A stretch of 51,237 bases of DNA from an uncultured Alphaproteobacteria bacterium (GTDB lineage Bacteria > Pseudomonadota > Alphaproteobacteria > UBA3830), in contig CAJODB010000009.1 of assembly GCA_905233185.1 (NCBI GenBank), forward strand, positions 1-51,237, in the 5' to 3' direction. The notes beneath the pieces were generated by a model. That model searched no databases. It had not been told where the DNA came from and saw nothing but the letters and a program-made list of their open reading frames with translations. This document shows positions 8,562 to 18,331 of this stretch, piece after piece. Position numbers and translations under genes: made by a program. Position 1 is the stretch's first letter; each line of letters opens with the position of its first letter.

Positions 8562-10451
8562 ATGTTGTATAAAAAACTTTTGTGTTGTTCTATTGCACTG
8601 TCCTTATTTGCTATGAACACCTTTGCGGCAACAGAAGGTGAAGATGCAACTTCGAATTCGGAAGTTGTGACATCTCAGAATGAAGATAGTTTGATTCCAT
8701 GGCCTGATGAAGCTGATGGTTTCTTGAACCTTAAAGCATCTCATGAAAGAAGTAATGAGTACGCTTTTGGTCCAAAAAACTCATCTGCGATAGGTTTAAA
8801 TCCTGTTGTATCTTTAGGCGCTTTCACTTTAGATACAGGACTATACTATGGGCGTCAGTTTTCGAATATGTTTGTTTTTAAAAGCGAAAGATTTTTATCA
8901 AAAACAGTTCCTTCTGATAAATTAAAAGATTTTCATGATCAAATAAGCGGAGTGAAAACAATCTATGGAAAAGCTATGGATAAAAACGTCAATAAGCCAT
9001 ATTTCCACAGAGAGTATACAAGGCTTATGTTTAAAGATGATGAACATAATTTCCGTGTTGTTCTCGGAGATACCACAACGAAAAACCAAATAGGAAGTCA
9101 GCAAGCTATTACAGGTGCCGGTATAAGCATATTCCGTCAGGGTGGAAACGGTTCTGTGATAAATTCTTCCAGTCCTATTGTCATAACTCGTCCAACAAAG
9201 GTTGAATGTAAATTGGGTGATGATATTTTGGCAGTAAGAGTTCTTGCTCCTGGTACTTACTATCTTGATGATTTACCGGAAGAAGCAAAAATTCCTGGAG
9301 TTACTTTAAAATTGAGCGATCAGCTTAACAGAAGCGAGCTTTTGACGGTTGATTACTTTGCAGGATACGGTATGTTGAAAGCAGGGGAAGACGATTTCGA
9401 TTTGTCTGTAATTTACGCAAGCAAATATGATGTAGATGATCCTTGCAGAGTTCGTTATGCGCATGATCCTCGCTTCAGTGGTAATTATCGTAAGGGTCTG
9501 ACAGATAAAATTACCGCGGGAGCTGGGTTGCAGGTGTATAAGAGCTCTTATATAGCAGACTTGACTGCAATATACGGTACTCCGTATGGAAAAATTTCTC
9601 CGCATGTATCATTTAGCGATGACAGATCTTTGGGGAACGCTCTTGCCGCTGGTATCTATTATATGACTCCAGCGAATGAATACGGATTGGTATTTGAAAC
9701 CTTCCTTGGAGTGAAAGAAAAAGGTTTTGGAGACTTAAGACGTTCAAAAGAGCTTGGGGATGATTACAATGAGCTCATGAAAAAGTACTTTACCGATGAA
9801 GACTTGAAAGAAAAATTTGCTCATAGCGTTTCACAAGAATCTTCTCGCCAAATTATTGCGCGCATTTATTCTAAGCCGATATTTGGAATTATTCCGGCTT
9901 TCACATTCAATGGAGCATGGTCTAAGTCCAGCAGACTACGCGAGTATACATTGAGTCTTGCAACGAAGATTTTTGATGATATTACTTTCACTACATCGGC
10001 TGGTTTAACTTATGATGATCCGACAAAAGGCGTAAATCAGCAATCTCCAGATAGAAGACTTACTGTTGCTTTGACGATACCTGTTGGTGATTTCAAAGCA
10101 CAGGGTACATATACTCATCATGATGAAGATAGGTTGAGAAGTTACGCAAAATTGCAATACAATCCATCAGAAGTGAAGGGACTTGAGGTTACAGTTGAGG
10201 AATACTTCAAACCAGGATACAGAAATCCGACTGCCTCTGTTAAGTACGATGGTGATTATTGCAATATCAAGCTTGAAGAAAGCATAAAAAATATTTATCC
10301 AAATAGCTCTATGGGTGGAAGATTGCATAATAACCAACAAAGAGCGTTCTTCGGAACAAGCATTTCTCAAAATGGTTTCAAATCGTACAGAAAGAGCAAT
10401 GTTAACGTTCTCAGAACTGCTTATGAAGCGAATAAGAAAGAGACAAAGTAG
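8562..10451 (+). CDS. Usher-like outer-membrane beta-barrel protein
   Basis: The 629-residue protein has a signal peptide cleaved near TFAA. Around residues 150-270 it follows the fimbrial usher pattern: an LGD segment, then ITRPTKVECKLGDDILAVRV, an L.PGTYYLDDLP motif (compare L.PGP..L.DFP in ushers) and the block LKAGEDDFDLSVIYASKY. From there YRKGLTDKITAGAGLQVY and following segments look like alternating barrel strands. Ushers are outer-membrane channels that assemble chaperone-usher pili. It is shorter than the usual ~800 residues and shows no clear C-terminal plug-type domains. No chaperone or pilin gene is next to it. A GGAGAG site precedes the ATG, and a strong terminator follows. It could instead be a repurposed barrel. 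Confidence 0.6.
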   Translation: MLYKKLLCCSIALSLFAMNTFAATEGEDATSNSEVVTSQNEDSLIPWPDEADGFLNLKASHERSNEYAFGPKNSSAIGLNPVVSLGAFTLDTGLYYGRQFSNMFVFKSERFLSKTVPSDKLKDFHDQISGVKTIYGKAMDKNVNKPYFHREYTRLMFKDDEHNFRVVLGDTTTKNQIGSQQAITGAGISIFRQGGNGSVINSSSPIVITRPTKVECKLGDDILAVRVLAPGTYYLDDLPEEAKIPGVTLKLSDQLNRSELLTVDYFAGYGMLKAGEDDFDLSVIYASKYDVDDPCRVRYAHDPRFSGNYRKGLTDKITAGAGLQVYKSSYIADLTAIYGTPYGKISPHVSFSDDRSLGNALAAGIYYMTPANEYGLVFETFLGVKEKGFGDLRRSKELGDDYNELMKKYFTDEDLKEKFAHSVSQESSRQIIARIYSKPIFGIIPAFTFNGAWSKSSRLREYTLSLATKIFDDITFTTSAGLTYDDPTKGVNQQSPDRRLTVALTIPVGDFKAQGTYTHHDEDRLRSYAKLQYNPSEVKGLEVTVEEYFKPGYRNPTASVKYDGDYCNIKLEESIKNIYPNSSMGGRLHNNQQRAFFGTSISQNGFKSYRKSNVNVLRTAYEANKKETK

Positions 10452-10501
10452 AAAATTAGTGTGTAGAAAATCACCGTCCTATTTTGTGATAGCTAAAACA
10501 G

Positions 10502-10533
10502 AACGTCCGAGATTCTTTCCTCGGACGTTTTTT
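10502..10533 (+). terminator. Intrinsic terminator of the usher-like gene
   Basis: A 9-base-pair perfect stem (arms 10502-10510 and 10521-10529, AACGTCCGA/TCGGACGTT) is followed by a T run. It lies about 50 bases after the usher stop codon. Confidence 0.85.
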
Positions 10534-10576
10534 TATAATGTTAGTAATTTTTTTAGTTGCTTCAAAAAGGAAAGAA

Positions 10577-10667
10577 TAGAGCTCTTGCGAAAGTTATTTT
10601 AGGCGTTTTTTATGTACTGATAATTAAGGTCTTCCAAATGCCATTTTCGACTTTCGCAAGAGCTCTA
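10577..10667. repeat. 91-bp element with 18-bp perfect terminal inverted repeats
   Basis: TAGAGCTCTTGCGAAAGT at 10577-10594 recurs as its exact reverse complement at 10650-10667, with 55 bases between. The element has no coding capacity. The arms resemble insertion-sequence ends, so it may be a MITE-like remnant. The flanking sequence (AAAGAATAGAG on the left, CTCTATTCTTT on the right at 10681-10691) is also partly inverted, extending the symmetry. The right side reaches the stop codon of the XRE regulator gene. Confidence 0.6.
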
Positions 10668-10681
10668 ATAAAATAACGTCT

Positions 10682-11134
10682 CTATTCTTTTGATTCTGTA
10701 GATTTTTTCTTTGAACTATGCGAAAAAGCTTTTACTAATTCGAGTACTTTTTTCCTTACACTTAAGTCGGATATGGAATAATAAGCTTTAAGCAAATCTA
10801 AAGATTCCTTCTTATCGCGCATATCTACTTCGTAAATCGGTGATTGATCTTCATTTAAAGAATGTGAATGATCTGTGTTATTGTTAAATCCTTCAATAAA
10901 ATACTGAATTTCAACGTTAAGTACGGTTGCAATTGTATAAAGCATACTTGCACTTATCCTATTAATGCCTTTTTCATACTTTTGTACTTGCTGGAAGGTT
11001 ATACCTAGATATGACCCCAGTTTGTCTTGGCTCATTCCTAGAGCGATTCTGCGCTGTTTAACTTTTTCACCTATAAATGCATCAAGACTCTTATTAAATT
11101 TTCTTACTTTATCAGTATTATAATTTGACACCAT
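10682..11134 (-). CDS. XRE-family helix-turn-helix transcriptional regulator
   Basis: The 150-residue protein has a Cro/CI-type HTH at about residues 22-78: IGEKVKQRRIALGMSQDKLG, then GITFQQVQKYEKGINRISAS, which carries the usual Q-Q-Y-G positions. The C-terminal half is short and charged, with a Ser/Lys-rich tail. This size and pattern is common for alphaproteobacterial XRE regulators. It probably binds DNA as a dimer. Its targets are not evident, because it is monocistronic and followed by the inverted-repeat element and then tail to tail by the usher-like gene. The stop codon sits inside the repeat's right flank. Confidence 0.88.
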   Translation of the reverse strand: MVSNYNTDKVRKFNKSLDAFIGEKVKQRRIALGMSQDKLGSYLGITFQQVQKYEKGINRISASMLYTIATVLNVEIQYFIEGFNNNTDHSHSLNEDQSPIYEVDMRDKKESLDLLKAYYSISDLSVRKKVLELVKAFSHSSKKKSTESKE

Positions 11135-11325
11135 CTAATTAACTCCATTAAAAACATAACTTTTCCTGTCAGCGAAACTTTACTTCTACAGGAGGTTTAA
11201 AACACATAACCTACTACACAACCAGCATAGTATCATATTTTTTATACAAAAAAAGGAAAAAGTTAATAAAGATTAATTTCTTTTATATAAATAGGAACAG
11301 AAAGGGTTTGAGAACAAATTCCAAA

Positions 11326-11401
11326 TGGTGGGCAATGCAGGATTCGAACCTGCGACACCCTGATTAAAAGTCAGGTGCTCTACCAACTGAGCTAATTGCC
11401 C
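11326..11401 (-). tRNA. tRNA-Lys(UUU)
   Basis: A full cloverleaf is visible: acceptor GGGCAAT/ATTGCCC, D arm GCTC/GAGC, anticodon stem CCTGA/TCAGG with loop CTTTTAA (anticodon UUU), T arm GCAGG/CCTGC, and an encoded CCA. It reads AAA and AAG codons. It stands alone between the regulator and the thiolase gene. Confidence 0.96.
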
Positions 11402-11494
11402 ATAGCAAGCAAATGAAAATCTTACGATCAATCACCGCATGCATAACATAGAGAAAAACAAATGCTAAAGCAAGAGCAAATCTACATCAATATT

Positions 11495-12661
11495 CTATAT
11501 TTTCTCGAAAGTCATTGCTACAGCTTCTCCTCCTCCAACGCACAGAGTCGCTAATCCTTTTGATGCGTTTCGTGCGCGCATTGCGTTAAGAAGTGTTACA
11601 ACGATTCTTGCTCCACTCGCTCCAAGAGGATGTCCGAGCGCACATGCTCCACCAAATATATTGACTTTTTCAGAAGGGATCGAAAACTCTTTTATCGCGG
11701 ACATAGCAACTACAGCAAAAGCTTCATTAATTTCAAAAACATCTACATCACTGATATCCCAATGAGATTTTTGCAGAACTTGTCTAATCGCGCCCACAGG
11801 AGCTGTTGCAAACAGCCTTGGTGCTTGCGAAAATGAGCTTTGAGCTACAATCCTGGCAATCGGGGCCAATCCTAACTCCTTTGCTTTCGATTCCGTCATG
11901 ATCATCATTGCTGCTGCACCATCTGATATAGAACTTGCTGAAGCTGCGGTTATTGTACCATCTTCTTTAAATGCCGGCTTCAAATTTGGCATTTTTTCGA
12001 GATCAACAGAGAAAGGAATTTCATCTGTATCAATTACTTTTTCAGCTTTCTTTATTTTTACGGAAACAGGAGTGATTTCGTTTTTGAAAGTTCCGTCTTC
12101 AACTGCTTTTCGCGCCTTATTAAACGACAATTTCGTGTATTCATCTTGGTCAGCCCGTGTGAAAGAATAGGCGCTAACCGCGTTTTCAGCATATACACCC
12201 ATCACGCACTGTTCGTACGCATCAAGCAAGCCGTCTTTTACCATATGATCGATGATCTTTCCGTCATTGAAACGATATCCAAAGCGGGCTTTTTCCAGCA
12301 GATACGGCGCATTAGTCATGCTTTCCATACCTCCTGCAATCGCAACTTCAGATTCTCCTGCTAAAATTGCATTTCGTGCGATCATGAGTGCGGCCATTCC
12401 TGAACCGCATATTTTATTTATGTTAACGCAATTGACTGAAACATCTAATCCTGCGGAAAGAGCAACTTGACGGGTTGCTGATTGTCCCAAACCAGCCGAA
12501 AGCACACATCCCATATATACAGAATCGACTTTGTCGGAAAGTCCTTGCATAACTTTCCTGACAGCGGCTCTTCCTAAATCAACCGCAGATACAGATTTAA
12601 AATTTCCGCCGAAAGCTCCAAGAGGAGTTCTTGCAGCTGAGACAATTACTACAGAATCCAT
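11495..12661 (-). CDS. Acetyl-CoA acetyltransferase (thiolase)
   Basis: The product is a ~388-residue thiolase II. It starts DSVVIVSAARTPLGAFGGNF and carries the nucleophile Cys in VNINKICGSGMAAL (about residue 85), the NEAFAV motif, the GGACALGHPLGASGARI His motif and the C-terminal LCVGGGEAVAM Cys motif. It condenses two acetyl-CoA molecules to acetoacetyl-CoA, or the reverse. I chose the ATG at 12661; a TTG at 12688 would add nine residues unlike the family. No phaB, phaC or beta-oxidation genes are adjacent, so its pathway here is unclear. Confidence 0.93.
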   Translation of the reverse strand: MDSVVIVSAARTPLGAFGGNFKSVSAVDLGRAAVRKVMQGLSDKVDSVYMGCVLSAGLGQSATRQVALSAGLDVSVNCVNINKICGSGMAALMIARNAILAGESEVAIAGGMESMTNAPYLLEKARFGYRFNDGKIIDHMVKDGLLDAYEQCVMGVYAENAVSAYSFTRADQDEYTKLSFNKARKAVEDGTFKNEITPVSVKIKKAEKVIDTDEIPFSVDLEKMPNLKPAFKEDGTITAASASSISDGAAAMMIMTESKAKELGLAPIARIVAQSSFSQAPRLFATAPVGAIRQVLQKSHWDISDVDVFEINEAFAVVAMSAIKEFSIPSEKVNIFGGACALGHPLGASGARIVVTLLNAMRARNASKGLATLCVGGGEAVAMTFEKI

Positions 12662-12855
12662 TAAAACACCATAACTATAACAACACAATAAACTGTAGAG
12701 TTAATATTAGAATATTGTTTCAAATAATATCAAGATTTAAATAAGTTTTTGGATAAACAAAATGAAAAAATTAGATATTTTTTTGGAATTCCAGAGAAAA
12801 TTACGGATTTTTTTAGTTTTATAGGCAGTAACAGATAAAAAAATTAGCAAAAAAG

Positions 12856-12883
12856 TTGCGTTTTTCTGTAATGATGCTATATT
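12856..12883 (+). promoter_or_regulatory. Candidate sigma-70 promoter of the M23 peptidase gene
   Basis: TTGCGT at 12856-12861 and TATATT at 12878-12883 are separated by 16 bases. Transcription from here would leave almost no leader for the ATG at 12896, which supports the TTG start at 12923. Confidence 0.4.
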
Positions 12884-12922
12884 ATTAGTAGGTCGATGTG
12901 TTGGCTACTTAATGAGGGTAAT

Positions 12923-14098
12923 TTGAAGTCAGAAGAATTGTTGAAGAAATCCAGGTTATTGTGCGGTGGGTTGTTCTTTTGCCTCGCTTATCTTCCGATA
13001 TTTATGAATCATACAGGAAATACGGGTATTTCTTTTCTCAGCAAGAATGATGCTGAATTCGCAAAGAGTGATTTATTAGCAGAGACGACAAACGAAATTA
13101 TTTCGAACAAATACTTTGATAAATTTGCCTCAAAATCTTTGAACAATGAGTTTTTAGAATCTTTAAATGCTATTTCAACCTTAAAGGTTGCTGAAAATAG
13201 TTCATCGAAATCAGCAGTAATGTCGGTTACCCAAAAGAAAGAAACAAATCCGATAATAAAAAAGCTTGAAAGTCCCTCTCCGGAGAATAAAAGTATAAAT
13301 ACCGTAAATGTTGCAGGACAGACGGGCGCAACTTTAGTGAAAGGACAAATCAAATCCAGCTTTTATGTTGATGCACGAAATCTTGGACTTCCTGCTAATG
13401 TAATCGATTCTGTTATAAGAAATTTATCGTCGAAAATAAACTTTAAGAACGCCTTAAAAAAAGGAGATAAATTCGAAGTAATCTACGGAAAAAATAGAGA
13501 AATGATTTACGCTCGGATTACGACGAAACGCGCAAATATCGCAGCGTATAGATTTACGAATGGTCGTGATTCATCATACTATTTTGAAAATGGCGAGAAA
13601 TGTAACTATTATTCAAGAGGATCGAGCTTCGGACAACCTCTTGCGGGCAGATTGTCAGTAACTGATAAATTTGGCAGAAGAAGGCATCCTATTACGGGAC
13701 GTATTCATAACCATTCCGGTGTTGATTTACGTGCATCTTACGGAACACCTGTGTATGCGATACAAGATGGTATTGTGAAGCGTGCTTCGACTTTTTCGGG
13801 ATACGGACGTTGTGTTGATATACAACATTCAGGCGGATATTCCAGTCGTTACGCTCATCTTAGCAGATATGCGGTGCGCTATGGAAGCCTTGTGAAAAAA
13901 GGCCAGATTATAGGGTATGTTGGAACCAGTGGAGTAACTACAGGAGCGCATTTACATCTTGAACTGGCGCGCAACAATCGAGTGATAAATCCGTTTAGTG
14001 TAAAGATGATTCCTACTCCAAAAGCAATAGTTCCAAATCGTTCGCGATTTAATTTTCTTAAGAAACAGATCAATAATGCTGTGAGTAGGTATAAATAA
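12923..14098 (+). CDS. M23-family murein endopeptidase
   Basis: The protein is an exported zinc peptidase of the LytM/M23 type. A hydrophobic N-terminal segment (CGGLFFCLAYLPIF) is followed by a variable Ser/Lys-rich region. A small domain at ~135-205 (LGLPANVIDSVIRNL, FKNALKKGDKFEVIY) resembles the regulatory domain of OapA/Csd3-like members. The catalytic domain is at ~240-360. The ligands are visible in HNHSGVD (H264, D268) and GAHLHLE (H343, H345) in the numbering from TTG 12923. These enzymes cut peptide cross-links in periplasmic peptidoglycan. The TTG start has a GAGGG site; ATG 12896 would add nine residues. Its presence with a carboxypeptidase elsewhere in the window means a murein wall is maintained. 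Confidence 0.9.
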   Translation: MKSEELLKKSRLLCGGLFFCLAYLPIFMNHTGNTGISFLSKNDAEFAKSDLLAETTNEIISNKYFDKFASKSLNNEFLESLNAISTLKVAENSSSKSAVMSVTQKKETNPIIKKLESPSPENKSINTVNVAGQTGATLVKGQIKSSFYVDARNLGLPANVIDSVIRNLSSKINFKNALKKGDKFEVIYGKNREMIYARITTKRANIAAYRFTNGRDSSYYFENGEKCNYYSRGSSFGQPLAGRLSVTDKFGRRRHPITGRIHNHSGVDLRASYGTPVYAIQDGIVKRASTFSGYGRCVDIQHSGGYSSRYAHLSRYAVRYGSLVKKGQIIGYVGTSGVTTGAHLHLELARNNRVINPFSVKMIPTPKAIVPNRSRFNFLKKQINNAVSRYK

Positions 14099-14206
14099 GT
14101 CGCTAAAAATAATTTCGCAAGCTCTTTTCATCTTCTAAAAAATTAGCGAAAATTTAACAATTCTTATCAATAATTTTGCTGTATTTATTTATGATGGTGA
14201 CTGAAT

Positions 14207-15589
14207 ATGTGGGAAGTTAGCAGTATTTTCATATCTATTGCTTTGTTGATATTTTTTGCGTATCGTGGCTTTTCTGTTTTGATTTTAGCTCCAGCGATCG
14301 CTCTCTTTACGGTTCTTATTAACTTCGGCGAACCTGTTCTTGCGAATTATACACAGATATTTATGGTAAAAGTCGGAGAATTCGCTACAGCTTATTTCCC
14401 TCTTTTCTTGCTTAGTGCTATTTTCGGTAAGCTTATGGAGAGTTCAGGAAGTGCACGGTCTATTGCTAACTATGTTTCAGATAAAATTGGCGAGGAAAAC
14501 GCAATTTTAGCGGTTGTGTTATCATGTAGTGTGCTGACTTACGGAGGAGTTTCGCTTTTTGTCGTTGCTTTTGCTGTCTACCCAATTGCTGTCGAATTAT
14601 TTAGAAAGTCACGAACTCCGAAAAGATTGATTCCAGGTGCTATAGGGCTTGGTTCATTTACTTTTACTATGGTGTCTTTGCCTGGTACGCCGGCAATTCA
14701 AAACGCCATTCCTTCTCAATACTTTGGTACAAATACTTTTGCGGCTCCGGGAATAGGCATTATATGTTCGGTGATTATGTTTGTTTTTGGCATGTTGTGG
14801 CTGAAATATCAACTACGTAAAGCTCATGCCACAAATGAAGGATATGGAGCCCATACAGACAATATTATGGAAGTTGAAGATGAAAATTTACCAAACTTTT
14901 GGATAGCAATAGCGCCTATAGTTATGGTTATTTTGCTTAATTATATTTGCGTAGCATACATATTTCCAAATATTGATACTTCATATCTTTCACAAAAGAA
15001 ATACGGAGCGGTAGCGCTGAAAACTGTCGCAAGCAATTGGGCAATTATTGTTGCTCTTTTTGCTTCAATTGTTCTTTTACTCGTGATGCATTTAAAGAAG
15101 CTCAACATAATAAAATGTCTCAATATGGGAGCCCTTGATTCACTTGCGCCGATATTTAATACAGGTTCTGTAGTAGGATATGGTGCTGTGATAAATAGTC
15201 TGACGGGATTTGCTATAATTCGTGATCATGTATTAGCTATGTCATCGGGAAATCCCCTTATATCAAGTTCTTTTGTAACAGGAATTTTAAGCGGAATAAC
15301 TGGTTCAGCATCGGGAGCTATGAGTATTTCTCTGGAAATCCTTGGTGCGAAATATTTGGAGATGGCAAACGCTGCAGGGATTAATCCCGAAATGCTCCAT
15401 AGAATTGTATCTATGGCTTCAGCAAGCTTAAATATGATGCCGCACAATGGAGCTTTGATAACTTTGCTTGCTATATGTGGTTTAACTCACAGAGATTCGT
15501 ATAAAGATTTGTTTGTTGTCGGGTTGATTGTTCCGACTTTTACGTTAATTTTCGCAATTGTATTACATACTATGTTCGGATGCTTTTAA
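14207..15589 (+). CDS. GntP-family permease
   Basis: The 460-residue polytopic protein has ~12 hydrophobic helices with family features: APAIAL in the second helix, the YFPLFLLSAIFGKLMESSGS segment, YGGVSLFVVAFAVYPIAVEL, SLPGTPAIQNAIPSQYFGT and, late, GITGSASGAMSISLEILGAK and ASASLNMMPHNGALITLLAI. GntP carriers import gluconate or related organic acids with protons, and some transport hydroxybutyrate. The substrate cannot be assigned; the nearby thiolase is a weak hint towards short-chain acids. Monocistronic, 79 bases before clpB. Confidence 0.85.
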   Translation: MWEVSSIFISIALLIFFAYRGFSVLILAPAIALFTVLINFGEPVLANYTQIFMVKVGEFATAYFPLFLLSAIFGKLMESSGSARSIANYVSDKIGEENAILAVVLSCSVLTYGGVSLFVVAFAVYPIAVELFRKSRTPKRLIPGAIGLGSFTFTMVSLPGTPAIQNAIPSQYFGTNTFAAPGIGIICSVIMFVFGMLWLKYQLRKAHATNEGYGAHTDNIMEVEDENLPNFWIAIAPIVMVILLNYICVAYIFPNIDTSYLSQKKYGAVALKTVASNWAIIVALFASIVLLLVMHLKKLNIIKCLNMGALDSLAPIFNTGSVVGYGAVINSLTGFAIIRDHVLAMSSGNPLISSSFVTGILSGITGSASGAMSISLEILGAKYLEMANAAGINPEMLHRIVSMASASLNMMPHNGALITLLAICGLTHRDSYKDLFVVGLIVPTFTLIFAIVLHTMFGCF

Positions 15590-15668
15590 GCAAAAAAATA
15601 TGCTACGCCTATTTGCGAAAGTACTATAATAATTCTGTTATATTCAGGAATTTTGGGGGAGTTGTTAT

Positions 15669-18227
15669 ATGAATCCGAACATGATGACTCAATCGGTTTT
15701 ATTTCTGTTGCAGAGGGCTCAGGAGAGCGCGCTAAAATCACATCATCAGCAATTAACACCATATCATATTTTAGCAAGTATTCTTCAGGATCGTGGGGAT
15801 TATGTTGTTAGCAAATGTTTGGAAGGTATAGATTTTGGCAAATTTAATCAATTCTGTAATGAACAATTAGCTAAGCAGCCGGAAATATTCGGATCACAAA
15901 ATAATCTGACTTTATCTAACGATCTTGCGCAAATCTTTATGAAAATGGAGGAGACTGCGACTAAACAAGGAGACAAGTTCATTAGTTTGGATAATTTAGT
16001 TTTATGCTTGTTTTCAAATGAACCGATAAAGTCTTTATTCATAAAATCAGGTGGTAATGTCGAAAATTTGCAGCAAACAATAAGGAGTTTAAGAATGAAT
16101 AATAAGGTCGAATCAGAAAACGCAGAAAGCGAATATGATGCATTAAATAGATATGCAAAAGATGTAACAAAACTAGCAAGTGAGGGAAAGCTTGATCCTG
16201 TTATAGGACGCGATGAGGAAATTCGTAGAACTCTTCAGGTGCTGTCTCGCAGGACAAAAAACAATCCTATTCTTATTGGTGAACCCGGAGTCGGAAAAAC
16301 TGCTATTGTTGAAGGGTTGGCTTCAAGGATAATCAAGCAAGATGTTCCTGATTCCATAAAAAATAAGAAAATCATGTCGCTGGATTTGGGGTTACTTGTT
16401 GCCGGTGCAAAATTTCGTGGTGAGTTTGAGGAGCGTTTGAAGTCCATCTTGAAAGAGATCTCAGAAAAAGATGACATTATTCTTTTCATTGATGAAATTC
16501 ATACATTAATAGGAGCTGGTCAGACAGAAGGAGCTATGGATGCCTCAAATATGCTGAAGCCTGCTTTAGCCAGAGGTGAGTTACATTGCATTGGTTCAAC
16601 AACATTGGATGAATATCGAAAATACATAGAAAAAGATACCGCACTTGCTCGTCGTTTTCAGCCTGTTTTCGTTTCAGAGCCGACTGTTGCTGATTCTATA
16701 TCCATATTGCGTGGCTTAAAGGAAAAATATGAGTTGCACCACGGAGTTCGTATTAGCGACGCTGCTGTAATTGCTGCCTGTACTTATTCGCATCGCTACA
16801 TAAGCGACCGTTTTCTGCCTGATAAAGCCATTGATTTGATGGATGAAGCTGCAAGTCGTCTGAAAATGGTTCTGGATTCTAAACCTGAAGAAATTGATGA
16901 AATAGATCGAAAAATAATGCAGTTAAAAATCGAACAAGAAGTCTTAAAAAAGGAAACAGATGAATCTTCTAAAGAGCGTTTACAGAAAATTCAGTCAGAA
17001 CTGGAAATTTTGGAGAAAAAGTCACTGGATCTAAATACAAATTGGAATTTAGAAAAGAAAAATATTGATGAGATCAAAAATATAAAGAGCAAAATAGAAG
17101 ATACTCGTAACAATGCAGAAATTGCTCAACGTAATGCAGATTTTGCAAAGGCAGGGGAGCTTTTATACAGCGTTCTTCCGACGTTGCAAAAAAGATTAGC
17201 AGAACTGCAAGAAAAAGAGTCGACAATAAAGCGGCATAACGAAGTTACGGAAGATGATATTGCTGTTGTGGTTTCAAGATGGACAGGTATTCCTGTTGAA
17301 AAAATGGTTATGGGGGAAAAAGAACGTTTGCTGTCTATAGAAACACGGTTGAAGGAATCGGTTGTGGGACAGGACGAAGCTATAAGCTCGATAGCGGACT
17401 GTATCAGACGTTCACGAGCAGGCATTTCTGATCCGAATAGACCTATTGGTTCATTTCTTTTCTTGGGGCCAACCGGAGTCGGTAAGACTGAATTATCCAA
17501 AGCTTTGGCTCTGTTTTTGTTCGATGATAAGAATAATATGATCAGGATTGATATGTCTGAGTATATGGAGAAACATTCTGTCTCAAGATTAATTGGAGCA
17601 CCTCCAGGGTATGTTGGATATGAGCAGGGAGGTGAGCTTACGGAAAGCGTAAAGCGGCGTCCTTATTCTGTCATATTATTTGATGAGATAGAAAAGGCTC
17701 ATAATGATGTGTTTAATGTTCTGCTGCAAATATTGGATGAAGGGCATTTGACAGATGGATTAGGTCGTAATGTTAATTTCAAAAATACTATAATTATTCT
17801 TACATCCAATCTTGGTGCTGAGTTTTTCCAAAAGACAGCTTTGGATAAGAAAACAATCGATCATGAAGTTATGAATGTTGTAAAAAATACATTTCGTCCT
17901 GAATTGATTAATCGTCTGGATGAAATTGTGGTTTTCAATAATCTTTCGAAAGAAAATATAAAAGGAATTGTCGAAATTCAGTTGAAAGATCTACAGAATA
18001 GATTGAACGAAAAAAAGATTACGGTTAATTTCACTGATACTTTGAAAAATTGGCTCGGAGAAATAGGATATGACCAGATTTATGGCGCACGTCCTCTAAA
18101 AAGGTGTATTCAAAAGCATTTGTATGATTTTATCGCAAAAGAAATTATTTCAGGAAAGCTACATGAGGGATCAAGTGTAATTATTGATTATAAAAATGAA
18201 GAGGTACGTTTAGATTCAGTTGGTTGA
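15669..18227 (+). CDS. clpB: ATP-dependent disaggregase ClpB
   Basis: The 852-residue protein has the full ClpB plan: Clp-N repeats (~1-145), the first AAA+ module with Walker A GEPGVGKT at ~204-211 and Walker [11 protein letters not shown], a coiled-coil middle domain (~400-530) of Glu/Lys/Leu-rich repeats, and the second AAA+ module with GPTGVGKT at ~600-607, [20 protein letters not shown] and [11 protein letters not shown], then the D2 small domain. With DnaK it pulls polypeptides out of aggregates in the cytosol. The middle coiled coil separates it from ClpA and ClpC. Its ATG has a GGGGGA site. No confident heat-shock promoter is visible. Confidence 0.97.
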   Translation: MNPNMMTQSVLFLLQRAQESALKSHHQQLTPYHILASILQDRGDYVVSKCLEGIDFGKFNQFCNEQLAKQPEIFGSQNNLTLSNDLAQIFMKMEETATKQGDKFISLDNLVLCLFSNEPIKSLFIKSGGNVENLQQTIRSLRMNNKVESENAESEYDALNRYAKDVTKLASEGKLDPVIGRDEEIRRTLQVLSRRTKNNPILIGEPGVGKTAIVEGLASRIIKQDVPDSIKNKKIMSLDLGLLVAGAKFRGEFEERLKSILKEISEKDDIILFIDEIHTLIGAGQTEGAMDASNMLKPALARGELHCIGSTTLDEYRKYIEKDTALARRFQPVFVSEPTVADSISILRGLKEKYELHHGVRISDAAVIAACTYSHRYISDRFLPDKAIDLMDEAASRLKMVLDSKPEEIDEIDRKIMQLKIEQEVLKKETDESSKERLQKIQSELEILEKKSLDLNTNWNLEKKNIDEIKNIKSKIEDTRNNAEIAQRNADFAKAGELLYSVLPTLQKRLAELQEKESTIKRHNEVTEDDIAVVVSRWTGIPVEKMVMGEKERLLSIETRLKESVVGQDEAISSIADCIRRSRAGISDPNRPIGSFLFLGPTGVGKTELSKALALFLFDDKNNMIRIDMSEYMEKHSVSRLIGAPPGYVGYEQGGELTESVKRRPYSVILFDEIEKAHNDVFNVLLQILDEGHLTDGLGRNVNFKNTIIILTSNLGAEFFQKTALDKKTIDHEVMNVVKNTFRPELINRLDEIVVFNNLSKENIKGIVEIQLKDLQNRLNEKKITVNFTDTLKNWLGEIGYDQIYGARPLKRCIQKHLYDFIAKEIISGKLHEGSSVIIDYKNEEVRLDSVG

Positions 18228-18331
18228 AAGTACGATAAACAAAAATAGTAAAAATTAACGGCAAATTAATCTTTTTCACTTATCATAGCTTAATAATAGC
18301 AAAAAGATATTGCTGAAAAGGCGGATTGATT

